From contig NZ_JPKR02000003.1 of assembly GCF_000757425.2 (NCBI RefSeq), positions 496,001 to 560,000 of the forward strand: a DNA stretch of 64,000 nucleotides. Direction: 5' to 3'. This document shows, piece after piece, positions 44,557-52,555 of this stretch. The position numbers and the translations under genes are program-made. The stretch comes from Tatumella morbirosei (GTDB lineage: Bacteria > Pseudomonadota > Gammaproteobacteria > Enterobacterales > Enterobacteriaceae). The first letter of the stretch is position 1. Each line of letters opens with the position of its first letter. The notes below the pieces were generated by a model that saw nothing but the letters and a program-made list of their open reading frames with translations, did no database searches and was not told where the DNA came from.

Positions 44557-45924
44557 TTAATTTATAACCTGCTTTTGGCGGTCAAAACCGGCAATAGCTT
44601 CATCAATCAGCAAATCATTGCTCCCCAGCCATGATTCCGGCTGGCAGGCCTCACGTATTTCGGATTCACTGAGAGCTTCACGAATTGGCTGACAATCCAG
44701 TACCACATTTAGTAAATCCCGCGAGCCGTCTTCTTGTTTGAGCAGATTTTTTACCAAATCATAAGCCGCCTGACGACCGATTTTTTCTGCCAGTTTCATG
44801 GAGACCGACTCGGACAAAACAAAGTTATGCGATGAAGAAAAATTACGCCTCATCTGCTGCTTATCCACGACCAGATGGCTGATAAGCCCGACTGCCCGTT
44901 GCAGGCTGGTAGCCACACATAATGAAGCCTCAGGAACCAGACTCCAGTTAAGCATGCGCATCGAGGCTGACCGGACATCCTGCTGATCAAGTAAATTGGG
45001 CGCACCCGCGGCATACATCCAGCCCATTCTGGATAATGTCTGGATCATGTTACTGGCTCGTGGATTGGTTTTGTGGGGCATAGCACTGGAGCCTCCGCCT
45101 TCTTCTCCTTCCCGCAGCTCGCTAGTCGAGGCTCTGCCCTGGGTTTCAACATCATTGGCGATTCTGCACAGAGTACCGTGAACTAATCCATAAAACTGAA
45201 TAACTTCTGCCACATGGTCCTGGCTGGCATTCAGCATTCCGGAAGGACATGTCAGCCCCAACCTCGCCATGAGTCGGTTACGCACCTCAATGCCCAGGGC
45301 ACCACAGGAGGAGAGATTTCCGACCGCACCGCCATACATCCCGGTAATTGCCGCCGGATAGAGGCTATCCAGCCGGTAGATATGCCTCGTCAGTTCAGCA
45401 AGATAACTGCTGACCTGCAATCCCCAACTGGTCGCCGAAGCATCAACAGCATTGGTACGGGCTACCATAACTGTTTTTCGGTGCTGGTCGGCCATCTGTT
45501 TTAGTAACTCTCCAAGCTGTACCAACTGGCGACGCAATATTTCCAATGATTGCTTGAGGCGCATAGCCAGTCCGCTATCCAGCAAATCCTGGGTGGTTGA
45601 TCCCCAGTGCAGATATTTTTTAACCAGATCACTACCGGTACTGGCTATCTGATCAATCAGTGGTTTAACCGGCATCCCCACCAGACGGGTCCCGGCGGAC
45701 AGGAGATCCCAGTCCGGTACCAGTGTCCGGCAGGCAATGGCAATATCCAGTGCGGCTTGCTCAGGTATAATCTCAAGTTCGGCCTGTACCGCTGCCAGAG
45801 CCGTTTCGAATGTCAGCCAGCAGTCAATAAGATGGCTGTCTGACCAGACAGTTTTCATCTCCGGTTGTGTAAACAGGGACGAATAGAGTTCCGAGTCAAA
45901 TACTGAACTTTGGTCACCACGCAT
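44557..45924 (-). CDS. Fumarase/aspartase-superfamily lyase (adenylosuccinate lyase / CMLE-like)
   Basis: The 455-aa product carries the superfamily signature GSSAMPHKTNP and the upstream catalytic region HWGSTTQDLLDSG. Its length and N terminus (SSLFTQPEMKTVWSD) resemble 3-carboxy-cis,cis-muconate cycloisomerase and adenylosuccinate-lyase-like proteins. It is not the housekeeping PurB, judged by context and sequence. Most members release fumarate from a succinyl adduct, which fits a DcuC-type fumarate carrier two genes away; this link is inference. The start at 45924 has an AGGAG site six bases upstream; ATGs five and six codons earlier lack one. Confidence 0.75.
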   Translation of the reverse strand: MRGDQSSVFDSELYSSLFTQPEMKTVWSDSHLIDCWLTFETALAAVQAELEIIPEQAALDIAIACRTLVPDWDLLSAGTRLVGMPVKPLIDQIASTGSDLVKKYLHWGSTTQDLLDSGLAMRLKQSLEILRRQLVQLGELLKQMADQHRKTVMVARTNAVDASATSWGLQVSSYLAELTRHIYRLDSLYPAAITGMYGGAVGNLSSCGALGIEVRNRLMARLGLTCPSGMLNASQDHVAEVIQFYGLVHGTLCRIANDVETQGRASTSELREGEEGGGSSAMPHKTNPRASNMIQTLSRMGWMYAAGAPNLLDQQDVRSASMRMLNWSLVPEASLCVATSLQRAVGLISHLVVDKQQMRRNFSSSHNFVLSESVSMKLAEKIGRQAAYDLVKNLLKQEDGSRDLLNVVLDCQPIREALSESEIREACQPESWLGSNDLLIDEAIAGFDRQKQVIN

Positions 45925-46025
45925 AATCAACTCCTGCATCATTAAGCCTGCCTGCGCTCTGACTGTTGCCGGGGTGGCAGAGAAGCAGACAGGAGAAGTG
46001 CGGAAAGTGTGCGAAAATCACGTGC

Positions 46026-46052
46026 AAAAAAAAACGGGAATCTGAGATTCCC
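46026..46052 (-). terminator. Terminator of the esterase gene
   Basis: On the minus strand GGGAATC/GATTCCC with a TCA loop is followed by G and nine T, about 85 bp past the esterase stop. Confidence 0.8.
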
Positions 46053-46136
46053 ATGTATCAGTGTCGAAAGCAGCGCTGCTTTTGTGAGTCATAGTACAAA
46101 AGCCAGCCCGGACCTCACTTCTGAACGTCAACAGTA

Positions 46137-47060
46137 TCAGGTGGTCTGCCAGTTGTGCAGCCAGTACTGATAATGAGACGGCCATTCCATCGTGGGAGTG
46201 CCCGGTTTTCCCATCCCGAAACCATGACCACCGGTTGCGTAGCGATACAACTCTACCGGCACATGGGACCTCTCACAGGCCGCTTTCATGATGAGTGTAT
46301 TTTCCGGGTTTGAAATCGGATCATCCTTTGCCTGGACAAGAAAAAAAGGAGGGGAATCTGGCTTCACAAAATTCTGTACTGACCATGCCTCATCCTGCTG
46401 TGCCGTGGCATGATTTCCCACCATAATTTTATGGGTCGAGGTATGAGTATAGGGAGATTCCAGCGTAATGATCGGATAGATTAATGCGGCTCTGTCGGCC
46501 GTTGCTGGCTTGCTGTCGAGGCTGTCAACCGCCGGATAGCTGGTAAAATCAGGTCGGGTCGCTGCCATACCCAGCAAATGACCACCGGCTGAAAAACCAA
46601 GTAGTCCGACATGCTTTTCCCGCTGCCTGATAAGTCTTATGGCCCGTTGGGCATCCTGTAAGGCAACCAGGTTACCGTCTTTCCAGCCTTCCCCCGGTAA
46701 CCGGTAGCTGAGCACGTAGGCAGTAAAACCTTGTTTAGTCAGCCAGCGTGCAGCTGGCAGTGCTTCACTGGCCATTTCAATACGTTTATAACCACCTCCG
46801 GCAGCAATCAGTACCGCATAACCGTTGGTTTTGACCGGCATGTACAGGGTCAGCGATGGCTGGGAGATATTACTTTGAGCCCCTTTAGCTGTCCAGTGAA
46901 CCGGCCCGGAGGGACCGCCACCGCCCGGTGGCTGAACAGGCCAAAGTAGAAATGTCTGTGGTGTTCCGGTGCTTACATCGTTCAGAGCCGCAAAGCTGTT
47001 AACACTGCGGCTAATCAGCAAACCTGCACCCAGAGTTCCCATAAATTGACGACGATCCAT
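46137..47060 (-). CDS. Exported alpha/beta hydrolase (acetyl-esterase-like)
   Basis: The 307-aa product is an alpha/beta hydrolase of the endo-xylanase/acetyl-esterase-like group. The nucleophile Ser is in LGFSAGGH, the oxyanion region is AAGGGYKR, the likely Asp is in VQAKDDPIS and the His is in GGHGFGM. The N terminus MDRRQFMGTLGAGLLIS has a twin-arginine-like motif before a hydrophobic stretch, so Tat export to the periplasm is probable. The substrate is unknown; plant or exopolysaccharide acetyl esters are a reasonable guess. It is a single-gene unit with its own terminator. Confidence 0.8.
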   Translation of the reverse strand: MDRRQFMGTLGAGLLISRSVNSFAALNDVSTGTPQTFLLWPVQPPGGGGPSGPVHWTAKGAQSNISQPSLTLYMPVKTNGYAVLIAAGGGYKRIEMASEALPAARWLTKQGFTAYVLSYRLPGEGWKDGNLVALQDAQRAIRLIRQREKHVGLLGFSAGGHLLGMAATRPDFTSYPAVDSLDSKPATADRAALIYPIITLESPYTHTSTHKIMVGNHATAQQDEAWSVQNFVKPDSPPFFLVQAKDDPISNPENTLIMKAACERSHVPVELYRYATGGHGFGMGKPGTPTMEWPSHYQYWLHNWQTT

Positions 47061-47487
47061 AGTGGCCCCAGTAAAAAAGTCATGCTTTCATCACAGCATA
47101 ACAATGCGCAGATAATATGGAAAAATTATCACCTGATGTTTCATCAGAGACAAAATCATTGGGATTAATCAGAAACTCTTAATCATTATCATGCATATTT
47201 GTCTGTGGCAGTCTGGTACTTTTCGTCAGCTGTTGCTGTGTTAGTGGCTGATGGCTGTGTATTCCTGCTGATTTATGTACGGAGTGATAAAGTGTTGTCG
47301 GTGATTAAACAATAAGTTAACCAAACGGATAAATTGTCCTAAAAATGACTGAACTGGCTAATTTAAGAATATAACCCGGATACAAATGCGGGCAAAAGGC
47401 GTTATTTTAGACAAGGCTGTTTCACTCCAGGTCTTTGATTTAACAAGCTGAGATCCTGTTTTTTACTTTTTTTAAGGGTTAATCAGT

Positions 47488-47610
47488 ATGATGAATTACC
47501 TGTTGCTGGCTATTGCTATAATTTTGTTAATCATTGCCGGGTTTTCGTTAGTCTCCTATCTGAGGGATAAAAGAAAACACACTATTTCAGGAAGAAATAA
47601 ACGCCGTTAA
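47488..47610 (+). CDS. Small single-span membrane protein, 40 aa (copy A)
   Basis: The frame encodes 40 residues, starting MMNYLLLAIAIILLII, with one hydrophobic span (about residues 4-22), then SLVSYLRDKRK and a basic tail ending NKRR. An AAGGG ribosome site lies 9 bases before the ATG, and a strong terminator-like hairpin follows 31 bp after the stop. These make it a credible gene. The second 40-codon gene at 56788 has the same layout and shared residues. By charge the tail should be cytoplasmic. Function is unknown. Confidence 0.72.
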   Translation: MMNYLLLAIAIILLIIAGFSLVSYLRDKRKHTISGRNKRR

Positions 47611-47640
47611 CCTGGTGCTGCGCATTACCTGTTGGGGAGA

Positions 47641-47679
47641 AATCACCGGGGCCGTTTTTTACTGACCGCCCCGGTGATT
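47641..47679 (+). terminator. Terminator after small gene A
   Basis: AATCACCGGGGC/GCCCCGGTGATT is a perfect 12-bp stem around a 15-base loop, followed by TTAT. It ends the transcript of the 40-aa gene. Confidence 0.65.
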
Positions 47680-47723
47680 TTATCCGGCAACATAAAACTG
47701 TTTAATATTGTTAAAATACCCTC

Positions 47724-47737
47724 GCAGACTAGTCTGC
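47724..47737. promoter_or_regulatory. Perfect 14-bp palindrome related to the TetR operators
   Basis: GCAGACTAGTCTGC is a perfect palindrome with the AGAC-N2-GTCT core also found in the second operator at 48336. It lies beyond the 3' end of the DUF1348 gene, so its role is unclear. Confidence 0.4.
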
Positions 47738-47813
47738 ACATTATAGTCCGGTGACATAACAGGGAATCTATCCCAACCAGTATTACGCCGGGACAGAGTC
47801 AAAACCTTGCTCA

Positions 47814-48281
47814 TCAAAAGCCAAAGCTGTCGAGTTCCGGATAATCGTCAGGGCGAACTTTTCCTTCCCAGAAGAAGCGACGTTGCTCATCAGTAATCGG
47901 CTTATCATTAATACAGGCATATCGATTTATCATCAACCCTGCGGCATTGAACTCCCAGTTTTCGTTGCCATAACTGCGATACCATTGTCCTGCATCGTCG
48001 TGCCATTCATAAGCGAACCTCACTGCAATCCTGTTCCCGTCAAACGCCCATAGCTGCTTAATCAGTCGGTAATCAAGTTCTCTGTTCCACTTACGTTGCA
48101 GAAACTGAACTACCTGCTCCCTGCCTCTCACTTCTTCATTCCGGTTGCGCCAGAAAGTATCCGGGCTATAGACCATGCTCACTCGTTGTGGATCCTGACT
48201 ATTCCAGGCATCTTCTGCCAGTCTGACTTTTTTGGCCGCAGTTTCGGCAGTAAACGGAGGTACGGGCTGTCTGATTTCCAT
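47814..48281 (-). CDS. DUF1348 family (NTF2-like) protein
   Basis: The 155-aa product is a member of the DUF1348 family, with an SnoaL/NTF2-like fold. Typical segments are [43 protein letters not shown] and [10 protein letters not shown]. The activity is unknown. The start at 48281 has a GGAG site six bases upstream; the frame is open further but crosses the operators. It is divergent from a TetR regulator with two inverted repeats between them, which suggests induction by a small molecule. Confidence 0.85.
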   Translation of the reverse strand: MEIRQPVPPFTAETAAKKVRLAEDAWNSQDPQRVSMVYSPDTFWRNRNEEVRGREQVVQFLQRKWNRELDYRLIKQLWAFDGNRIAVRFAYEWHDDAGQWYRSYGNENWEFNAAGLMINRYACINDKPITDEQRRFFWEGKVRPDDYPELDSFGF

Positions 48282-48302
48282 GGTGACTCCAGATTTAACG
48301 TT

Positions 48303-48324
48303 ATGTAGACAACTTTGTCTACAT
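48303..48324. promoter_or_regulatory. TetR operator 1
   Basis: TGTAGACAACTTTGTCTACA (48304-48323) is a perfect 9-bp inverted repeat with a 2-bp centre. It sits 22 bp from the DUF1348 start, between that gene and tetR. Confidence 0.75.
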
Positions 48325-48335
48325 GCAGAGTAGCT

Positions 48336-48359
48336 CATGCAGACAAGTCTGTCTACATG
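48336..48359. promoter_or_regulatory. TetR operator 2
   Basis: CATGCAGACA and TGTCTACATG form an inverted repeat (one mismatch) around AGTC. It shares the AGACA/TGTCT arms with operator 1, 33 bp centre to centre, and lies 31 bp before the tetR start. Confidence 0.72.
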
Positions 48360-48390
48360 AGTTATAATTTAATTTTAAAGGAGACTTCTG

Positions 48391-48948
48391 ATGACCAAAC
48401 CCTCTGCTGCCCGTGAGCGTATACTTGAAACCGCTCATGACCTGTTTTACCGAGCCGGTATCCGGGCCTCCGGTGTTGACCTGATTATTCGGGAAGCTGC
48501 CGTCACCAAGGTGACGTTTTACCGTCATTTCCCGTCGAAAAATCAATTGATTCTTGAGTTTCTGGATTACCGTCACCAGCGCTGGATGCGATGGTTCAGA
48601 GAGTCATTACAGTATTGTAGGGTTGAAGGATTACCGTTAGATCAGGCGATTGGTCAGACGATGGCTCAATGGTTTAACAGCGAAGATTTCCGGGGCTGTG
48701 CCTTTACCAATACAGCAGCAGAATTAGGTGACATGCTACCTGAGGCACTAGAACGGGTTCGTGAACATAAACGGGATATGACAGTGACTATTGCCGGTTT
48801 GCTGGCCGCGTATGCCGGGGGGCAAACACAGGCTGCCATGATTGCCATGGCAGTTGACGGGGCAATAGTCACCGCCCAACGCGGTGAACCTGTTGCTCAG
48901 TGCATAGCCTTGCTCAGTGATCTCACCCGGCGGGTCATCAGCCCGTAA
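48391..48948 (+). CDS. TetR-family transcriptional regulator
   Basis: The 185-aa product has the TetR helix-turn-helix (RERILETAHDLFYRAGIRASGVDLIIREAAVTKVTFYRHF) at residues 8-48 and a C-terminal ligand domain of the YcdC/AefR-like kind (CAFTNTAAELGD). An AAAGGAGA ribosome site precedes the ATG. It probably represses itself and the divergent DUF1348 gene through the two operators. Confidence 0.9.
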   Translation: MTKPSAARERILETAHDLFYRAGIRASGVDLIIREAAVTKVTFYRHFPSKNQLILEFLDYRHQRWMRWFRESLQYCRVEGLPLDQAIGQTMAQWFNSEDFRGCAFTNTAAELGDMLPEALERVREHKRDMTVTIAGLLAAYAGGQTQAAMIAMAVDGAIVTAQRGEPVAQCIALLSDLTRRVISP

Positions 48949-48996
48949 TACCTCTCCTTTGTTGGTAACCGACAGGGGTGGCAGGTGCCCAATAAA

Positions 48997-49024
48997 CAGG
49001 CCGCAACCTGTCGGTTGCGGCCTG
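48997..49024. terminator. Hairpin between convergent tetR and phoH
   Basis: CAGGCCGCAACC/GGTTGCGGCCTG is a perfect 12-bp stem with a TGTC loop, 48 bp after the tetR stop. It is a likely terminator, without a clear T tract. Confidence 0.55.
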
Positions 49025-49085
49025 AGACTAACGTTTCCCTCTATCAACCGGCAATTGGCCGCCAGCTGTAGCCCGGGGTGGAAAA

Positions 49086-49874
49086 TTAACCGTAAGCCAG
49101 TAACGTCCGTTGGCACAATTCGGAACGGACACAGTCCTGTTTATCAAAACGTACCAGCCCCACCAGGTCATCATCAGCAAAACGTGCTAATGCATCCCCC
49201 AGTCCTGAAGTCACGCCTGCCGGCAAATCACACTGAGTAATGTCTCCGTTAACGATAACCGTCACATTCTCCCCTAAGCGTGTCAGGAACATTTTCATTT
49301 GTGCCGCAGTCACGTTTTGCGCTTCATCCAGAATCACGAAAGCATTTTCGAAGGTCCGGCCACGCATATAGGCGAACGGAGCAATCTCAACCTTACCGAT
49401 TTCAGGACGCAGGCAATATTGCATAAAAGAAGCACCGAGACGTTTTACCAGAACGTCATACACCGGACGAAAATAAGGGGCGAATTTCTCAGAAATATCA
49501 CCAGGCAGAAAACCAAGATCTTCATCAGCCTGCAATACCGGACGTGTCACAATAATACGTTCGACATCTTTATTAGACAGCGCTTCTGCTGCTTTCGCAG
49601 CACTGATCCAGGTTTTACCACATCCGGCTTCCCCGGTAGCGAATATGAGTTGTTTGGTTTCGATGGCAGCCAGATAACGGGCCTGAGCCTCATTTCGGGC
49701 AGCAATTACAGAACGATCCCGGGTGTCGCGGGCCATGCCGATAGAGTCCATTCCCCCCATCTGCACCAGCGAAGTGACCGATTCTTCCTCACGCTGACGA
49801 TGACTGCGCGAATCATTACGGATTACCCGGCGCGCTTCACGACGCGCTTTAATCACTGCTTTCTGTCTTCCCAT
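49086..49874 (-). CDS. phoH: PhoH family ATPase
   Basis: The 262-aa product has Walker A FATGEAGCGKTW and Walker B FVILDEAQN. It follows the PhoH pattern (RPVLQADEDLGFLPGD, GDITQCDLP). PhoH proteins are cytosolic ATPases linked to phosphate starvation in E. coli; the biochemical role, possibly RNA-related, is not settled. It is shorter than E. coli PhoH (354 aa) by an N-terminal part; this basic N terminus (RRQKAVIKARREARR-like) is common in related genera. Location near putP/putA agrees with E. coli. Confidence 0.88.
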   Translation of the reverse strand: MGRQKAVIKARREARRVIRNDSRSHRQREEESVTSLVQMGGMDSIGMARDTRDRSVIAARNEAQARYLAAIETKQLIFATGEAGCGKTWISAAKAAEALSNKDVERIIVTRPVLQADEDLGFLPGDISEKFAPYFRPVYDVLVKRLGASFMQYCLRPEIGKVEIAPFAYMRGRTFENAFVILDEAQNVTAAQMKMFLTRLGENVTVIVNGDITQCDLPAGVTSGLGDALARFADDDLVGLVRFDKQDCVRSELCQRTLLAYG

Positions 49875-50591
49875 GTTGGCACCTTACAGTTGGTTTCATT
49901 TTCCGGGCCTGAACATCAGGCACGTATACGTGAACGCTTTAGAGGTTTACCGGCTTCCTTTTAAGCCATGAACAGCCGTAGAGAGCAGTACATCGTTCTG
50001 ATAAACGTGTACCGGTTAAAGAGACATGCAGTAATGAATATAAATGATAAAAAGACGATGATTTTAGAGTGAAGCCTGTACCTATGCCTGGCGACATAAG
50101 CGAAATGTTTCTGATGTGATGCATACAGCCACAATTCATGCACACTCTCCGAAGTCCCGCGTAAAACAGATACTCTCACTGAATAACTTGCACCTGACAG
50201 GCAGTGAAATGCAACAATATTTTTACTCTTTCGCGAAAAAATAGTTAGCAGCTTAAAACACAGAATTAGATAAACCTTTTAAAACATAACGTTACTATAT
50301 TTCCGTCAAAACTGGCGTTAACAATAAATAGTGGCCGCCAGCCTCGTTTTCTTTGCTGGCTCCGTCAGGTAATGCTGACAATTTATTCTGGCGACCTGAT
50401 GCGGGTTATTTTTTGAGCAAAAAATAACCCATCTGACTCCGAATGAGTGGCTGTCCCTGAAAAAATAACCACTCACTGAAATATATTCTTCCATCAACGA
50501 AACGGTGAATACTTTCATTTTGTTTTAGCGTTTTCAGACAGGACAACAGGATTGTCCTGGCAAACTTTATTCCGCCATGATGCTTACCCAT
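49875..50591. other. phoH-putP intergenic region
   Basis: This is about 720 bp without a convincing gene. Open frames of 60-72 codons on the minus strand lack ribosome sites and recognisable sequence. The region contains the phoH promoter and several inverted repeats, of which 50403-50430 is the strongest. No PhoB box is clear. Confidence 0.5.
50403..50430. repeat. Perfect 12-bp inverted repeat
   Basis: GGGTTATTTTTT/AAAAAATAACCC with a GAGC loop lies about 190 bp beyond the putP terminator. On either strand a GC-capped, AT-rich hairpin would form; it lacks a normal terminator T tract. Function is unknown. Confidence 0.6.
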
Positions 50592-50625
50592 AAAAAAACC
50601 CGCGACAGAGTAATATCACGGGTTT
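50592..50625 (-). terminator. Terminator of putP
   Basis: On the minus strand AACCCGTGA/TCGCGGGTT (one G-U pair) is followed by a run of T, about 33 bp past the putP stop. Confidence 0.8.
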
Positions 50626-50658
50626 TTAACCAGACGTTATTGTCAGATGTGTACCGAA

Positions 50659-52143
50659 TTAATCGTTTTGAAATTCCTGACGTGCAGTTTCAAAACGTTG
50701 CAAAGCTTCCTGAGAAGGGCGTGAGCCAGTCTTACTAAAAATCACAATTGCCAGTAACCCGACAATGAACCCGGGGATGATTTCATACAAACCAAACAAC
50801 GCAAATTGCTTCCAGATAACCACAGTGACTGCGCCCGCTATCATCCCTGCCAGTGCGCCGTTACGGGTCATATTTTTCCAGCAAACACTCAGCAGTACCA
50901 CCGGGCCAAAGGCAGCACCGAATCCTGCCCACGCATAACTCACCAGGCCCAGGACCTTGTTTTCCGGGTTACGAGCCAGAAGAATAGCCACCAGTGCCAC
51001 CAGCAATACCATCAACCGCCCTACCCAGACACGCTCACGCTGGCCCGCATTTTTGCGTAGAAAAGCCTTATAAAAATCTTCAGTCAGTGCACTGGAACAG
51101 ACCAGCAACTGACAACTCAGTGTGGACATCACTGCCGCCAGGATAGCCGAGAGAAGTATGCCGGCTATCCACGGGTTAAACAGAATCTTTGCCAGTTCGA
51201 TAAATACCCGTTCGGCGTTCTGATTAACGGCTCCGGCCATCGCCGGATGGGTATCAAAATACGCTATTCCGAAGAATCCAACACCTACCGCCCCTGCCAG
51301 ACAAAGAATCATCCAGCTCATACCAATCCGCCTCGCAGCGCGCATCGAACGATGTGAATCAGCGGCCATAAAACGTGCCAGAATATGCGGCTGTCCAAAA
51401 TAGCCCAGTCCCCAACCGAGCAGAGAAATAATGCCAATAAAGCTGGTACGGTTGAATATATCGGTAAACCCCGGACCATGGGCTTCGATAACCTTCATAG
51501 CATCCGGGATGCCACCCACCGCAATTATAACAATGACAGGAGTGAGGATCAGAGCAAAAATCATCAGGCTGGCCTGAACCGTATCGGTCCAGCTGACAGC
51601 CAGAAAGCCGCCCAGGAAAGTATAAACAATCGTCGCTGCCGCCCCCGCCCAAAGAGCCGTTTCATAACTCATACCGAAAGTGCTTTCAAATAGCCTGGCG
51701 CCCGCCACAATCCCCGAGGCACAGTAGATGGTAAAAAAGACCAGAATAATCAGTGCCGAAATCACCCGTAATACTTTACTCCGGTCTTCAAAGCGACTGG
51801 AAAAATAGTCCGGTAAAGTCAGGGCATTATTATGATGCTCAGTCTGAACACGTAACCTCCCGGCCACAATTTTCCAGTTCAGCCAGGCACCGATGACTAA
51901 ACCAATCGCTATCCAGCTTTCAGAAATCCCCGACAGAAAAATTGCACCCGGTAATCCCATCAGGAGCCAGCCACTCATGTCTGAGGCACCGGCAGAAAGT
52001 GCCGTGACCAGACTGCCGAGTTTACGACCACCCAGGATGTAATCATCGAAATTTTTGGTCGATCGCCAGGCAAAAAAGCCAATAAGCAACATACCGAAGA
52101 TATAAATAATAAATGTTACAAGTAACGGGGTACTGGCTGTCAT
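50659..52143 (-). CDS. putP: Sodium/proline symporter
   Basis: PutP imports proline with Na+ for use as carbon and nitrogen source. The 494-aa product (E. coli 502) is an SSS-family carrier with about 13 membrane spans. Landmarks are FDDYILGGRKLG, ALSAGASDMSGWLLMGLPGA and GWGLGYFGQPHILARFMA. I chose the start at 52143 (GGAG site six bases upstream), giving MTASTPLLVTFIIY as in the family. It is divergent from putA across a control region with several PutA sites. Confidence 0.96.
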   Translation of the reverse strand: MTASTPLLVTFIIYIFGMLLIGFFAWRSTKNFDDYILGGRKLGSLVTALSAGASDMSGWLLMGLPGAIFLSGISESWIAIGLVIGAWLNWKIVAGRLRVQTEHHNNALTLPDYFSSRFEDRSKVLRVISALIILVFFTIYCASGIVAGARLFESTFGMSYETALWAGAAATIVYTFLGGFLAVSWTDTVQASLMIFALILTPVIVIIAVGGIPDAMKVIEAHGPGFTDIFNRTSFIGIISLLGWGLGYFGQPHILARFMAADSHRSMRAARRIGMSWMILCLAGAVGVGFFGIAYFDTHPAMAGAVNQNAERVFIELAKILFNPWIAGILLSAILAAVMSTLSCQLLVCSSALTEDFYKAFLRKNAGQRERVWVGRLMVLLVALVAILLARNPENKVLGLVSYAWAGFGAAFGPVVLLSVCWKNMTRNGALAGMIAGAVTVVIWKQFALFGLYEIIPGFIVGLLAIVIFSKTGSRPSQEALQRFETARQEFQND

Positions 52144-52555
52144 GTTTGTCTCCATTTTTTGCTTATTATCAGGCACAGTCTGAGCAAATAGCACGAAAAA
52201 ATCACTATCCCCCGTGCTTTACGCACAGATAATACGCATATCGTGTAGTTTCCACCCTCCCTGCCAGTTGCAACAATGAAGTAACATGTTGTTACATGGA
52301 ACGCACTTATTTTTTATTCACAACCAGCGTCGGATCAAATTTTTCAACATTGCAACTTTATGCAACCCGTATTTAACGGCATAAATAACCCCATCAGCCG
52401 CACCCTCTAAAAAATAACAACCGACGGTAAAACTCTTAACTTTTCAGCCCAAGTACTACCATTCCGGTTCATAAGTTTTTCATAGTTGCAACAGGTTGCA
52501 ACTTCAAGGATATTGAGGTGCAACCTATAAGAATTCACAGCAAACGGAGACAGAC
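52144..52555. promoter_or_regulatory. put control region with PutA operator sites
   Basis: The 412 bp between putP and putA contain six copies of the PutA recognition hexamer GTTGCA or close variants. They lie at 52267-52274 (GTTGCAAC), 52351-52356 and 52361-52366 (TGCAAC), 52485-52492 and 52495-52502 (GTTGCAAC twice, 10 bp apart), and 52519-52524 (TGCAAC). PutA of E. coli binds such sites in the same region through its ribbon-helix-helix domain and blocks both genes when proline is absent. Confidence 0.85.

Noticed and set aside
49299-49964. A 221-codon frame opposite phoH
   Set aside because: It is a long antisense frame over a conserved gene, with no supporting signal.
49939-50518. Minus-strand frames of 66-72 codons between phoH and putP
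   Set aside because: They overlap each other and strong hairpins, lack ribosome sites and show no protein-like pattern.
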